Under the pieces are notes generated by a model. It made no database searches. It was not told the DNA's origin and worked only from the letters and a program-made list of their open reading frames with translations. This document shows positions 44,207 through 53,945 of a DNA stretch of 64,000 nucleotides, one piece after another. Both the position numbers and the translations under genes were made by a program. Position 1 is the first letter of the stretch. The number at the start of each line of letters is the position of its first letter. The stretch is from contig NZ_JAFBDR010000007.1 of assembly GCF_016908325.1 (NCBI RefSeq), positions 108,915-172,914 on the forward strand, given 5' to 3'. The DNA is from Aquibacillus albus (GTDB lineage Bacteria; Bacillota; Bacilli; Bacillales; Amphibacillaceae).

Positions 44207-44581
44207 TTGGAGATGAACAATGAAGAAATGTACAATTACTTCGATGCATCAATTTTAGATTACAAAGAAGGAAGTAGTCGGTTTCGTGAAAAGTTACCTG
44301 AGCTAACTCAAGGTTATTTTGATTTTACCGAAGCGTGTTTTCAAGAAGGTGCTATGAATCAAAAGCAAAAACAACTAACAGCATTAGGAATTAGCATATA
44401 CGCGCAAGATGAATATTGTATTATGTACCATACAAAAGGTGCAGCTGAGCATGGTGCAACAGAAGAAGAAATCATGGAAACTGTCGCAATTAGTGCGGCA
44501 TTAGGCGGCGGTGCAGCCTTCTCACAAGGAGTTACACTCGTAATGGATACCTTTGATTATTATAAAAATGTTAAACATTAA
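44207..44581 (+). CDS. Carboxymuconolactone decarboxylase-family protein, YurZ-like
   Basis: 124 residues from TTG 44207, six bases after GAGGTGG; ATG 44213 or ATG 44192 are alternatives. AhpD/CMD core: KQKQLTALGISIYAQDEYCIMYHTKGAAEHGATEEEIMETVAISAALGGGAA. The usual CxxC redox pair is reduced to one cysteine (DEYCIMYH), as in YurZ-like members, so peroxidase activity of the AhpD kind is unlikely. Own terminator downstream. Confidence 0.82.
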   Translation: MEMNNEEMYNYFDASILDYKEGSSRFREKLPELTQGYFDFTEACFQEGAMNQKQKQLTALGISIYAQDEYCIMYHTKGAAEHGATEEEIMETVAISAALGGGAAFSQGVTLVMDTFDYYKNVKH

Positions 44582-44588
44582 TTACGAA

Positions 44589-44622
44589 AAGGGTGCTTGT
44601 CCAAATGGAATCAAGCACCCTT
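44589..44622 (+). terminator. Terminator of the YurZ-like gene
   Basis: AAGGGTGCTTG/CAAGCACCCTT, perfect 11-bp stem, TTATT tail. The following 44623-44858 contains no gene that I can support. Confidence 0.8.
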
Positions 44623-44858
44623 ATTCTAACGTCCAACGTCCGGGGTGAAACACGAATTAAAGGGAAAATACGGATAACGAAGTATCTCCAATTTCTATTG
44701 TAAATTGATATGGGGGTTAGAACGGACAATTATCCGCTATTCATCAAAAACAAGTCGTTTTACTACGATTCCAGCAAATAACGTAATAGATGTCCGCGAA
44801 AAGTTTACAAACGAAATGAAATTTCTCCATCGAAACTGAACCCATAAATTTTTAAGCC

Positions 44859-45764
44859 TTATAAATCATAAGGCGTTTCTTGATAGACATAATAATTCAG
44901 CCAATTGGAAATCAATAAATTAGCATGCGAACGCCAACGTAGTAACGGTCGATATTGATTATTATTGTCTGGGAAATAATTCTCAGGTAATTGTGTTGAT
45001 ATACCTTTATCCCGATCACGGTTATATTCATCTAATAAGGTACATGCATCGTATTCTGGATGACCCGTAACAAAAACGTGTTTCCCATCTTTTGATGCGG
45101 CCATATATACTCCCCCATCTTTTGACTCACATATGATTTCAAGTTCAGGATGAGCAGCTAATTCTTCTCGATTTAAATCAGCATACCTAGAGTGTGGAAC
45201 TAAAAACTCCTCATCAAAGCCGCTTACTAATTTCACTTCTGGTTTGACTACTCGATGAGCAAACACCCCGTATTTTTTTTCAGGTAAATAACATTTGGAA
45301 ATATTATAGTGATAATATAATCCAGCTAACGCTCCCCAGCAAATATAGAGCGTTGAAGTTACATTCGTAACAGACCAATCCATAATGCGGTTTAACTCTT
45401 CCCAATACGTAACCTCTTCAAACGCAAGCTTTTCAATAGGTGCTCCTGTAATAATTAAACCATCAAATTTTTTGTCCTGTACATCTTCAATCGTCTTATA
45501 AAAAAGTTTCAAGTGTTCATGAGGTGTATTTCTGGAGATATGGGTACTTGGATGTAAGAACGTCACCTCTATTTGTAAAGGGCTGTTACCAAGCAATCGC
45601 AATAACTGTGTTTCTGTTTGCTCCTTTAATGGCATTAAATTTAAAATAATAATTCGAAGTGGACGAATATCCTGAGTAAAAGCACGACTTTCATCCATCA
45701 CGAAGATATTTTCTTCTTTTAACTTCTCTTTTGCCGGAAGATTATCAGGAATTTTAATAGGCAT
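44859..45764 (-). CDS. metA: Homoserine O-acyltransferase MetA
   Basis: 301 residues from ATG 45764, chosen from the AAGGGAG ten bases upstream; an ATG three codons earlier touches that site. Landmarks: [72 protein letters not shown] and the nucleophile Cys142 in [14 protein letters not shown], with the catalytic His in VTGHPEYD. It acylates homoserine (in Bacilli usually with acetyl-CoA), the first committed step of methionine synthesis. No S-box or T-box leader was found in the 190 bases upstream. Confidence 0.95.
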   Translation of the reverse strand: MPIKIPDNLPAKEKLKEENIFVMDESRAFTQDIRPLRIIILNLMPLKEQTETQLLRLLGNSPLQIEVTFLHPSTHISRNTPHEHLKLFYKTIEDVQDKKFDGLIITGAPIEKLAFEEVTYWEELNRIMDWSVTNVTSTLYICWGALAGLYYHYNISKCYLPEKKYGVFAHRVVKPEVKLVSGFDEEFLVPHSRYADLNREELAAHPELEIICESKDGGVYMAASKDGKHVFVTGHPEYDACTLLDEYNRDRDKGISTQLPENYFPDNNNQYRPLLRWRSHANLLISNWLNYYVYQETPYDL

Positions 45765-45874
45765 CGAACACATTCTCCCTTAACCATCGTTTAATTAAAT
45801 GAACATCTATTATCTTAACATAAATTAATTAGAAAAACCGAGGAAACAACGCCCAGTCACTGCTAACATTAGTG

Positions 45875-45935
45875 CGAAAAAAATCAGGTGCTAGTCACTA
45901 ACCACAATATTTCTCCTTAGCAACTACACCTGATT
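45875..45935 (-). terminator. Terminator of the ypjP-like gene
   Basis: AATCAGGTG/CACCTGATT stem (45882-45890 with 45927-45935), followed leftwards by seven Ts. Confidence 0.75.
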
Positions 45936-45960
45936 ATTTTCTTATAATTATAAGCCTTTT

Positions 45961-46584
45961 TCACGACATCCACTTTGGAGGAGTATTTTTGTTCCAATAG
46001 ATTTCCCCAATCGTATGATGATCCTCAAAGCCATCCTCGTTTAAATGGTAGTGAAAATTAAACCAATACCCTTCACCCGGACGGTTATCTCGTCTAACAT
46101 GAAATTTTGCTATGTCATTTTTAGTACGAAAATCATATAAATGAAATATTCTCTCACCATACCCCGGGGTAGGTTGTTCCGTTATCCCGTAGTAGTGAAG
46201 CTCCTCATCACCAGCATCCACTAATAATGTTTCCAGTACTTCTTCGAGTGTTGGCAAGATATTTGTGATGACTTCATCTTCCACCTGATCAAGAATTCTA
46301 GGACCTAATTTAGAAATAGCTTGCTCTTTTGCTTGATTTGTAATGACATGCATCAAACTAGCATGGTCATCAACTATTTTTTCACTATCTGGATGTAGCT
46401 TGTCCTCCGTCTCCAAACGATTAATGGATACTGGAGGTGTTGAATGCTCAACATCCTCCTTTGATTTTTCAGAAACAACGGAATCGCTATCTGCAACTGT
46501 ATTTACATGTGTCGTTGGAATGTACATCCCCAACGTCATGACTGCTACTAGAAAAACAAATATTTTTCTCATCCATAACTTCAT
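45961..46584 (-). CDS. YpjP-like secreted/anchored protein
   Basis: 207 residues from ATG 46584, which has GAGGAGATAG upstream. An N-terminal MKLWMRKIFVFLVAVMTLGMYIP signal segment precedes a polar, acidic linker. A conserved C-terminal domain follows: EDEVITNILPTLEEVLE, ERIFHLYDFRTKNDIAKFHVRRDNRPGEGYWFNFHYHLNEDGFEDHHTIGEIYWNKNTPPKWMS. This ending is nearly diagnostic of YpjP of Bacilli, of unknown function. The histidine-rich FHYH...DHH stretch could bind a metal. Confidence 0.88.
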   Translation of the reverse strand: MKLWMRKIFVFLVAVMTLGMYIPTTHVNTVADSDSVVSEKSKEDVEHSTPPVSINRLETEDKLHPDSEKIVDDHASLMHVITNQAKEQAISKLGPRILDQVEDEVITNILPTLEEVLETLLVDAGDEELHYYGITEQPTPGYGERIFHLYDFRTKNDIAKFHVRRDNRPGEGYWFNFHYHLNEDGFEDHHTIGEIYWNKNTPPKWMS

Positions 46585-46863
46585 AGTTCTATCTCCTCTA
46601 TATATGTACACATCGGTTACTTAATCATCTTATAATAGCCTTTAAATAAATTTTACCACGTTCATGAAAAATGTCTATAAGGGTAATCGTTTTTTAATGA
46701 AAGCGTAATATTTCTTAGTAATACAAGAATCATTTTAACTTCACTTCGTTTTGCACCAAAAAAATTTACATTCATGATGATTGTCACAAATATTTAATCT
46801 TTATATGTTGTAAAATATGGGTTAGAAAATATATAGGAAAACTATTTTTCAGGGAGTAAAAAC

Positions 46864-47697
46864 ATGTATCATACACTTCACTTAGTAAAGTCAAAGAAAA
46901 TTCTCATTCCCTTTATCATACTTGCTAGCTTTTTATTTTTTTTCTTTTCCAAGCCAATTGTTTCTAAAGACATGACAGAAATTACCCCAACACTGTTTGT
47001 TCATGGATATAAAGGTGGTAATGGTTCCTTTAAGACGATGATGAAGCGTTTTGAGAAAAAGGCTTGGGGTTCAAAACGAATGGTATATCACGTTTCAGCT
47101 ACTGGTAAGCTCTTTGTATTTGGAGACATTGGGGAAGAAGAAAACCCATTTATTCAAGTTATTTTTGAAAACAACCGGGCAACGATCGCTAGCCAATCCG
47201 TTTGGTTACAGCAAGTAATGAAAGATCTTTATCAAACGTATAGTATCCAGCAAGTGAACTTGGTTGGCCATTCCATGGGGGGACTAGCCTCGACCAATTT
47301 TATCGTTACAAATCAGGGAGGGATACTTCCTCATGTAGAGAAGCTTGTTGTTATCGGAAGTCCCTTTTTAGGAATTGATAACGACGATTACTTTTCAAAA
47401 AACTATGGAGAAGCAACGACAGACTTAAAAGCAGGATCCCATGCTTTGCGAGCCATGATGGCACAGAAGAGTGAATTTAACAGCGATACTGACGTTCTAG
47501 CCATTGCAGGTGTTATTAACGACGGTTTCAATTCGGATGGTCTTGTCAGTTTGTCTAGTGCACTTGGAATACGAGACTATGTACTAGCAGAAAAGTATAA
47601 TCAAAAAATATTTTATGACCCTAACGCAACACACTCTGGACTGCATGAGCACAAAGGTGTTGATCAACAGATTGCCTCATTTTTATGGGGATATTAA
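46864..47697 (+). CDS. Alpha/beta hydrolase, DUF915 type, signal-anchored
   Basis: A 277-residue protein. A hydrophobic anchor or signal (ILIPFIILASFLFFFFS) precedes the hydrolase fold: TPTLFVHGYKGGNGSFKTM (oxyanion HG), nucleophile Ser137 in LVGHSMGGLAS, an aspartate in SDGLVSLSSALG and a terminal His in THSGLHEHKGVD. DUF915 proteins are lipase-like extracytoplasmic hydrolases of unknown substrate. CAGGGAGTAA before the ATG. Confidence 0.85.
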   Translation: MYHTLHLVKSKKILIPFIILASFLFFFFSKPIVSKDMTEITPTLFVHGYKGGNGSFKTMMKRFEKKAWGSKRMVYHVSATGKLFVFGDIGEEENPFIQVIFENNRATIASQSVWLQQVMKDLYQTYSIQQVNLVGHSMGGLASTNFIVTNQGGILPHVEKLVVIGSPFLGIDNDDYFSKNYGEATTDLKAGSHALRAMMAQKSEFNSDTDVLAIAGVINDGFNSDGLVSLSSALGIRDYVLAEKYNQKIFYDPNATHSGLHEHKGVDQQIASFLWGY

Positions 47698-47854
47698 AAA
47701 TTAAAAAGTCCTGTCGACCATTAATGATCAACAAGATTTTTTGGCACGTTATTTAATCGCAAAAAGCTATAATGTGCAACAAACGATTTAATACACAGTA
47801 TACGATTAATGCGTAGTAAAAACAATTATCTAAAAAATGCTTATCCGACGCTGT

Positions 47855-47916
47855 GGAAAAATACTCGCTTTCCGCGGGAGGTCACCAGCCGCCCGCGGAA
47901 AGCGAAGTGTATTTCC
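47855..47916. repeat. GC-rich palindromic repeat
   Basis: CTCGCTTTCCGCGGG and CCCGCGGAAAGCGAAG form the core of a 24-25-bp inverted repeat with a 13-base centre, far more GC-rich than its surroundings. CGCTTTCCGCGGG elements recur in many Bacillaceae intergenic regions as I recall. The rest of the 47698-48004 gap holds no gene. Confidence 0.75.
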
Positions 47917-48004
47917 GGAGCGCGTATCTAAGCTCACCTTTTGTTGCGCATTATGGGTCAACTGTGTAATAGAAAACAACAAAGAATACGACAAGAGCCT
48001 TGAC

Positions 48005-48928
48005 TTAGAATAAAAGTTTTGCTGCATAAATAACAATTGTAACCGTGATAGCACTTAGAAGTGTCGAAAACATCACAACTTGTGCTGCAAAGTTCGGATG
48101 GTTATCATACTCTTGAGCAATCACAGCACTATTTACAGATGTCGGCATCGCTGAGGAAATCAACAAAGCTTGCGCAAATATACCATCGAGCTTAAAGATT
48201 AAAATAATTCCTAAAGCAAGAATCGGCCCAATAACAAGACGAGTTGCTAAACTTAAATAAACAGAAAGCAGACCAGATTTGAATCTTAGCTCCGCAACTT
48301 GTGCGCCCAACATCACTAACGCCATTGCTACCATTGCATCAGCTATATAATTGGCTGGTACCCAAATAAATGAAGGAATAGAAACACTGGCTACATTTAA
48401 TAGGATTCCTGCTAACATTGCGTATAATACAGGCATTTTAAAATAACCGAGTGCTGCCCTTAATTTGCCTTTGTTTAGTGATTGAAGTGAAAATATACCA
48501 TATGAAAATAGGAAGATATTTTGTAAGGTGAGTACGATTACTTGAATAGACATCGCAAATGGATCACTTTTGAACACAAGATCGTTAACCGGTACACCAT
48601 AATTTCCAGAATTATAAAACATGATGCTATTCGAAAATGCTGTCTTCTTACCACCTTCTAATTTAAAAATCTTCGCTATGAGAATAGAGATAACATAAAG
48701 AATCAAAACAAACAGCGCAAAAAAGAAAAAGACATTACGAAACAGTTGAAACGAAATATCAGTACTGTATAATTTCACGAAAATAAAGCCCGGAACAAGA
48801 AAGTAAATATTCATTTTTGCCAATGTTGAAATATTCAAGGTGAATTTTTTATGTAGTACAAACCCGATACTCATTAGTATAAAAACTGGCAAAATTATAT
48901 CTCGCACGATAGTAAGTAATTCAGTCAA
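48005..48928 (-). CDS. AEC-family (auxin efflux carrier-like) transporter
   Basis: A 307-residue membrane protein with about ten helices in two five-helix halves: VRDIILPVFILMSIGFVLHKKF ... MNIYFLVPGFIFVKLY ... FYNSGNYGVPVNDL, and in the second half MVAMALVMLGAQVAELRF and ALLISSAMPTSVNSAVIAQEY. The NSGNYGVP and MP(T/S)...N motifs are AEC hallmarks. Members export or import organic acids such as malate. TTG start after AAGGGGAG. It faces the same way as the aldolase at 49013. Confidence 0.88.
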   Translation of the reverse strand: MTELLTIVRDIILPVFILMSIGFVLHKKFTLNISTLAKMNIYFLVPGFIFVKLYSTDISFQLFRNVFFFFALFVLILYVISILIAKIFKLEGGKKTAFSNSIMFYNSGNYGVPVNDLVFKSDPFAMSIQVIVLTLQNIFLFSYGIFSLQSLNKGKLRAALGYFKMPVLYAMLAGILLNVASVSIPSFIWVPANYIADAMVAMALVMLGAQVAELRFKSGLLSVYLSLATRLVIGPILALGIILIFKLDGIFAQALLISSAMPTSVNSAVIAQEYDNHPNFAAQVVMFSTLLSAITVTIVIYAAKLLF

Positions 48929-49012
48929 ACTAAAACTCCCCTTATAGATCCCTCTTAATTACAACGTTGTTATTATTATAATTGATAGGAAGCTATTTTG
49001 CTATTGATGAAA

Positions 49013-49765
49013 TTAACGCGGAAGAATTGCATCAAATGCTGTTCGCATAACCTCTGTGGCTACAACAGGTATAAATAACGTGCCCTTTTCAATTTTTTCT
49101 TGTACAGCTTCCCTTGTATTGGCAATCGTTCCTACTGGAATCTTATTTTTCTTTGCCTTTTCATAAACATAATCGATTGTCTGAACAACCTTAGGATGAT
49201 TGATTCCTTCTTTATATCCCATATTTACAGATAAATCAAATGGTCCAACAAAGGCAATATCAATACCTGGAACTTGAAGGATTTCCTCCAGATTATCTAC
49301 AGCCTCAGGTGTTTCTATATGTGCCGAAATGATAATATTATCATCTGAAGCATCCATAAACGCTTTCCCTCCAAAATAACCTAAACCAGCAGCACGAGTC
49401 ATAAATGCAGTACCTCTTGTGCCGATTGGCGGATACTTTGCTCTTCGCACCACATTTTCCGCATCCTCTTTTGAATTTACCATTGGAACCTGAATCCCTA
49501 ATGCTCCAAGATCTAATACCTTTTGGATACTTGAAGGATCATAATCAACCCGGACAATTGGAACCAAATCAACAAGATGTGCTGCGCGAATCATATTTTC
49601 CATTTCCGTCCAGCCATAAACGCCATGCTCATGGTCAATAATAATAAAATCATAACCTGCATGACCAAACATCTCTACAAGTGAAGGAGAATATATTCCA
49701 ATAATCACACCAACCGATGGCTTACCTTCATTCATGTTTTGCTTTACTTTATTTTTAAGTAACAT
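49013..49765 (-). CDS. HpcH/HpaI-type 2-oxo acid aldolase
   Basis: A 250-residue class II aldolase: FIIIDHEHGVYGWTEMENMIRAA (catalytic His/metal region), PIVRVDYDPSSIQKVLDLGALGIQVPMVNSKEDAE (Arg and metal Glu/Asp region) and the substrate loop YPPIGTRGTA. It also has HIETPEAVDNLEEI and DIAFVGPFDLSVNMGY. Such enzymes split 2-keto-3-deoxy acids to pyruvate and an aldehyde. Its physiological substrate is unknown. AAAGGGGTG before the ATG. The neighbouring AEC transporter might move the acid substrate or product. Confidence 0.88.
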   Translation of the reverse strand: MLLKNKVKQNMNEGKPSVGVIIGIYSPSLVEMFGHAGYDFIIIDHEHGVYGWTEMENMIRAAHLVDLVPIVRVDYDPSSIQKVLDLGALGIQVPMVNSKEDAENVVRRAKYPPIGTRGTAFMTRAAGLGYFGGKAFMDASDDNIIISAHIETPEAVDNLEEILQVPGIDIAFVGPFDLSVNMGYKEGINHPKVVQTIDYVYEKAKKNKIPVGTIANTREAVQEKIEKGTLFIPVVATEVMRTAFDAILPR

Positions 49766-49895
49766 CTTGAAACACCCCTTTATCCCTATACATTCTATTG
49801 CCTTTATTTTAACATAAGGAAAAAATTCTAATTCTGTTTATGCATAAGACACTTCCTCTAGATTAAAACTAATGGAAAAGGAGGGGAAGAAAAAC

Positions 49896-50720
49896 GTGGA
49901 TAAAAATCAAGAAAATAATCAAAACGAACAGCTTTATATGGATCATGCGGATCCTGTGGAAGTATTGGAAGACTTAGCGTACTATCGAACAGTATTAGTG
50001 AATGTGTGTATGATTGGACATCCTGACTCTGATAACTGGGTGCTGATAGATACCGCAATAGAACATTATAGCAAACGAATTATTGCTGCATGCGAAAAAC
50101 GGTTCGGCTCAAAGCCTCCAAGTGCAATCATTCTCACACACGGACACTTTGATCATGTTGGTTCTGCAAAAGAATTAGCAAAATACTGGGATGTTCCTAT
50201 TTATATTCATAAAGAGGAACTAGCGTATGTAACCGGAGAAAAACAGTACCCTCCAGCGGACCCTACAATGGGAGGAGGAATGTTATCAATACTATCTCCA
50301 TTCATTCCAAAAAAACCAGAAAATATAAAAGGATTCGTACAACCCCTTCCTGAAAATGGAGAATTGCCCTATCTAAATGATTGGAAATACATTCACACTC
50401 CAGGACATTCCCCAGGCCACATCTCACTTTTCCGGGAGAGTGATCGGACATTAATTACTGGTGACGCCATACTAACGGAAAAACCAGAATCAACCATTGC
50501 ACTTTTTCTTCCTATTCAAAAAGTTTACGGTCCTCCAGGTTATATGACACATGAATGGGAAAAAGCAGAGGAATCCGTCAAAAAATTAGCAGATCTCGAG
50601 CCTGAAACCCTGTTAACTGCACACGGGCTACCAATGGAAGGAGAAACTTTGCGAAAACAGCTACATAAGCTAGCTGATAATTTTATAGAGCTAGCAGTTC
50701 CCGAGCATAAGCGCAATTAG
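49896..50720 (+). CDS. Metallo-beta-lactamase-fold hydrolase
   Basis: 274 residues from GTG 49896, which follows AAAGGAGGGG; an upstream in-frame ATG at 49872 precedes that site. MBL-fold motifs: ILTHGHFDHVGSAKEL (HxHxDH), HTPGHSPGHISLF (His), LITGDAIL (Asp) and LLTAHGLPM (His). Binuclear zinc hydrolase of unknown substrate; close in layout to the YqgX/lactonase-like groups. Its own hairpin (CGGGC...GCCCG) follows the stop. Confidence 0.87.
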   Translation: MDKNQENNQNEQLYMDHADPVEVLEDLAYYRTVLVNVCMIGHPDSDNWVLIDTAIEHYSKRIIAACEKRFGSKPPSAIILTHGHFDHVGSAKELAKYWDVPIYIHKEELAYVTGEKQYPPADPTMGGGMLSILSPFIPKKPENIKGFVQPLPENGELPYLNDWKYIHTPGHSPGHISLFRESDRTLITGDAILTEKPESTIALFLPIQKVYGPPGYMTHEWEKAEESVKKLADLEPETLLTAHGLPMEGETLRKQLHKLADNFIELAVPEHKRN

Positions 50721-50773
50721 AAAAAACCGGGCAAAATCCCGCCCGGTTCTTGTATCAATAATAGTGATGAACT

Positions 50774-52195
50774 TCACCAGATTTGGTCTTTCTCCTTTTT
50801 CGATTGTTCGGATGGCTTTTTGTCCTGAACGAAGAAAGCAATAATCACTCCAATTAAAGATAAAACAGACACAACAATGAAAGCAACATTTGCTCCATAG
50901 ATAGCAGGATTAGGGACTTCTAATCGTTCAGCAGCAAGTGACTCCGTATTTGTCATCACTGTAACAAGAAGAGCAGTACCTACAGATGCAGCAATCATTC
51001 TCATTGTATTATCCATCGCAGCTCCATGCGGAAGCAGATGTTTCGGCAACTGATTTAATGCCGCTGTAGCAACCGGCATTAACACCATAGACAATCCGAA
51101 CATTCTTACTCCATACATTGTTGCAAGGTAAGCTAATGAAGTAGATGTGTCTAACCTTGTAAAGGCAAAAGAAGCAATAGTTATTATCGATAACCCTGTT
51201 ATAACTAACTTCCTCGCACCTATTTTATCAAAAATTCGACCCGTAATCGGTGACATGAAACCCGTTATCAGTGCCCCTGGCAATATTGCTAGTCCAGCTT
51301 CCATAGCTGAAAAATCCCGCATGTGCTGCATATAAAGCGGAACAAGTGTTTCAACTCCAATTAGTCCCATAAATGTAATCATTCCAATAGCAACAGCTAA
51401 CGGAAAAATAGAGTACGTAAACACACGAAATTCAAGCATTGGATGCTTTAAACGCAACTGTCTTAGAATAAAGATGATTAGTGCTATTACTCCAACTATT
51501 AAGGAAAGAACCGTACTGACATCCGTCCATCCATAGTTACCAGCACTAGTAAAGCCATAAAGCAGTCCACCAAATCCAAAGGAAGATAAGATAATCGATA
51601 ATATATCAACTTTTGGCTTACGCAGCTCCGTAACGTTCTTTAGTGCAAATACTGCAATAAGTATATCTACTAATGCGATTGGAAGGATAATAAAGAACAA
51701 TAACCGCCACGAGTATTGGTCAGTAATCCATCCAGAAAATGTAGGACCTATCGCTGGAGCAAAAGAGATGACAAGTCCGATTAATCCCATTGCTGCGCCT
51801 CGTCTATGTATAGGAAAAATCATTAAAAATGCTGTTTGCATGAGCGGTAGCATTACACCCGCCCCACTTGATTGAATCACTCTACCGAGTAAAAGGACTT
51901 CAAAGTTTGGTGCAATTCCTGCAACCAACGTCCCAAACGCGAAGACGCTCATTGCTGTAATAAATAACTGTCTTGTTGTAAAACGCTCGATCAAAAATGC
52001 ACTTATTGGAATCATAATACCATTGACCAGCATAAACACGGTTGTTAACCACTGTCCGGTATTTTCAGTAATGTTCATTTCCTCCATAATTGGAGTAATT
52101 GCCGTTATCATCAATGTTTGATTTAAAATTGCAATAAAAGCCCCAGCTAAAAGTAATGCAACGATAGCTGACTTATTAGAGCTAGGTGATCCCAT
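50774..52195 (-). CDS. MFS drug transporter, DHA2 (EmrB/QacA) family
   Basis: A 473-residue protein with fourteen predicted helices. DHA2 motifs: LNQTLMITAITPIMEEMNITENTGQWLTTVFMLVNGIMIPISAFLIERF, GRVIQSSGAGVMLPLMQ and the antiporter motif C-like GLVISFAPAIGPTFSGWI. It probably exports hydrophobic drugs or metabolites with proton antiport (B. subtilis LmrB/Mdr relatives). It has a highly charged C-terminal tail. A run of eight Gs 10 bases before the ATG acts as the ribosome site. Confidence 0.9.
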   Translation of the reverse strand: MGSPSSNKSAIVALLLAGAFIAILNQTLMITAITPIMEEMNITENTGQWLTTVFMLVNGIMIPISAFLIERFTTRQLFITAMSVFAFGTLVAGIAPNFEVLLLGRVIQSSGAGVMLPLMQTAFLMIFPIHRRGAAMGLIGLVISFAPAIGPTFSGWITDQYSWRLLFFIILPIALVDILIAVFALKNVTELRKPKVDILSIILSSFGFGGLLYGFTSAGNYGWTDVSTVLSLIVGVIALIIFILRQLRLKHPMLEFRVFTYSIFPLAVAIGMITFMGLIGVETLVPLYMQHMRDFSAMEAGLAILPGALITGFMSPITGRIFDKIGARKLVITGLSIITIASFAFTRLDTSTSLAYLATMYGVRMFGLSMVLMPVATAALNQLPKHLLPHGAAMDNTMRMIAASVGTALLVTVMTNTESLAAERLEVPNPAIYGANVAFIVVSVLSLIGVIIAFFVQDKKPSEQSKKEKDQIW

Positions 52196-52615
52196 CTGAT
52201 TTGTTCCCCCCCCATTCGTATCTATCTGGTCGATTTCATTATTACAATCTCAAGCCATATCCCGACTATATGTTGATCCTAATGGCGCGATAAATAGGTA
52301 TTTGGAAATTGATTCATCTGTAAACGTTTTAAATATTTCAAGTAGATGAAATACAATAAATGGATAATCCAACAACCAGATTACACGATTCTCCGTTTTT
52401 TATCTATTAATTAGTTTTGGTTCATTACGAATAGGTTATTTAAAGAGACTGTTAAACAAATTTGGTGAAAATTAAACCAATAGACAATTACGCTCCAATT
52501 CGCCTTTTATTTCATTTATTATGGTTTTTTTCGTTTGTTTTTGTTAGTCTTTAAGATGGATGAAATCAGAACGATGTCTCCCTAATGGCAGACAGCAAAA
52601 GGTAGGGTGGAATGA

Positions 52616-53677
52616 ATGAAAAGATTAGTGATTTTAGGTGGCGGCTATGGTGGTCTAAAGGCATTGAACGATTTGATTGATAGCGGATTACCTAATAATC
52701 TCCATATTACACTTATCGACCGGAATCCATATAACTCTTTAAAAACGGAATTTTATGCACTAGCAGCAGGAACCACTTCTGATAAAGATGTTCGAACCGA
52801 ATTCCCCATTCATAAACAAGTCGATTTAGTATTCGGTGAGATTATACACATCGATACTGAAAAGGAACAGGTAAAGTTGTATGACTCCGAAGAAGCAATT
52901 AACTATGACTATTTAATTATTGGTCTTGGTTGTGAAGATAATTACCATGGAGTTCCGGGAGCAGATGAATATACAGAGAGTGTTCAATCGATTTCAAGAG
53001 CAAGACATACTGGGTTGGCCGTAGGAGAACTAAAAGCTTATGGAAAAGTTTCTGTTGTTGGAGCTGGTCTAAGCGGTATCGAAGTAGCTTCGGAAATAAG
53101 AGAAAGTAGACCTGACTTAAATATTCGTTTACTTGACCGAGGTGCATCTGTGTTAAGCGCCTTTGATGAAAAGATACAACAGTATGTGGAAGATTGGTTT
53201 GTTGAAAAGGATGTTGAAGTCATGCATCACGCAAACGTTGAACAAGTGGAAGTCGACGGCTTAATTAATAACGGTATAGATTTGACAACGGATGTAACGA
53301 TTTGGACTGCCGGAGTCAGACCACACCATTTAGTTCGAGAACTACCGTTCGAAAAGGATAGTCACGATAAAATTGTATTGAATGATTTATGTCAAGTGCC
53401 ATCCCACCCCAATGTTTACGTAGTAGGGGACTGCGCCTCCTCTCATCATTCACCAAGTGCACAACTAGCAGGAAAACAAGGGGAACAAGTAGCTGAGGTG
53501 CTTTCTGCTGTATTAAACGACAGAGAACCGAAAAAACCCAAACCAGTTAAATTGAAGGGGCAATTAGGTTCGCTCGGAAAGATGGACGGCTTCGGTAACA
53601 TGTACAATCAACCGGTAACAGGTTTGCTTCCAAGGTTAGCTAAAACAGGAGTGCTGTGGTTAAATAAACGCCACTAA
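52616..53677 (+). CDS. NAD(P)H dehydrogenase-like flavoprotein, YutJ type (NDH-2 family)
   Basis: A 353-residue protein. FAD motif RLVILGGGYGGLKALNDL at the N-terminus, the second dinucleotide motif VSVVGAGLSGIEVASEIRE near 140-155, TIWTAGVRPHHLV, and the FAD-contact NVYVVGDCASS. Family members pass electrons from NADH to menaquinone. It is shorter than Ndh and lacks a clear C-terminal membrane anchor, as in B. subtilis YutJ. GGTAGGGTGGA before the ATG. The 52196-52615 region upstream holds no gene. Confidence 0.88.
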   Translation: MKRLVILGGGYGGLKALNDLIDSGLPNNLHITLIDRNPYNSLKTEFYALAAGTTSDKDVRTEFPIHKQVDLVFGEIIHIDTEKEQVKLYDSEEAINYDYLIIGLGCEDNYHGVPGADEYTESVQSISRARHTGLAVGELKAYGKVSVVGAGLSGIEVASEIRESRPDLNIRLLDRGASVLSAFDEKIQQYVEDWFVEKDVEVMHHANVEQVEVDGLINNGIDLTTDVTIWTAGVRPHHLVRELPFEKDSHDKIVLNDLCQVPSHPNVYVVGDCASSHHSPSAQLAGKQGEQVAEVLSAVLNDREPKKPKPVKLKGQLGSLGKMDGFGNMYNQPVTGLLPRLAKTGVLWLNKRH

Positions 53678-53740
53678 GTCCATTACCTTCCTTTGTTAAA
53701 GGTAATGTGCTGCCAAATAATATCCAACAATATAATCAGT

Positions 53741-53771
53741 CCAACTCTATTTCGATGAGTTGGGCTTTTTT
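53741..53771 (+). terminator. Terminator downstream of the NDH-2-like gene
   Basis: CCAACTC/GAGTTGG, 9-base loop, then GCTTTTTT. A weaker CATTACCTT/AAGGTAATG hairpin lies just before it. Confidence 0.8.
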
Positions 53772-53945
53772 GATAGCTTTTCAAGTACGGGAAGCCGTTA
53801 ATGCACTCCTTAATCCTTGTAACGACAGCTTTTCCACGCCGGAATTATTTCGTGTTTCTTCACCCTCTATTAAATGTTTTGGTTTTAAATTTTCTGAATA
53901 TATTGTATAATTTTTAAGGCCTAAAATAAACAAGGAGTTGAGCAA

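Noticed and set aside
44623..44858. Possible small gene or structured RNA before metA
   Set aside because: No frame with a ribosome site and no stable long stem seen; looks like ordinary or decayed intergenic sequence.
45765..45960. Possible S-box (SAM) riboswitch before metA
   Set aside because: No S-box core or nested stems; the one clear hairpin is the terminator of the ypjP-like gene.
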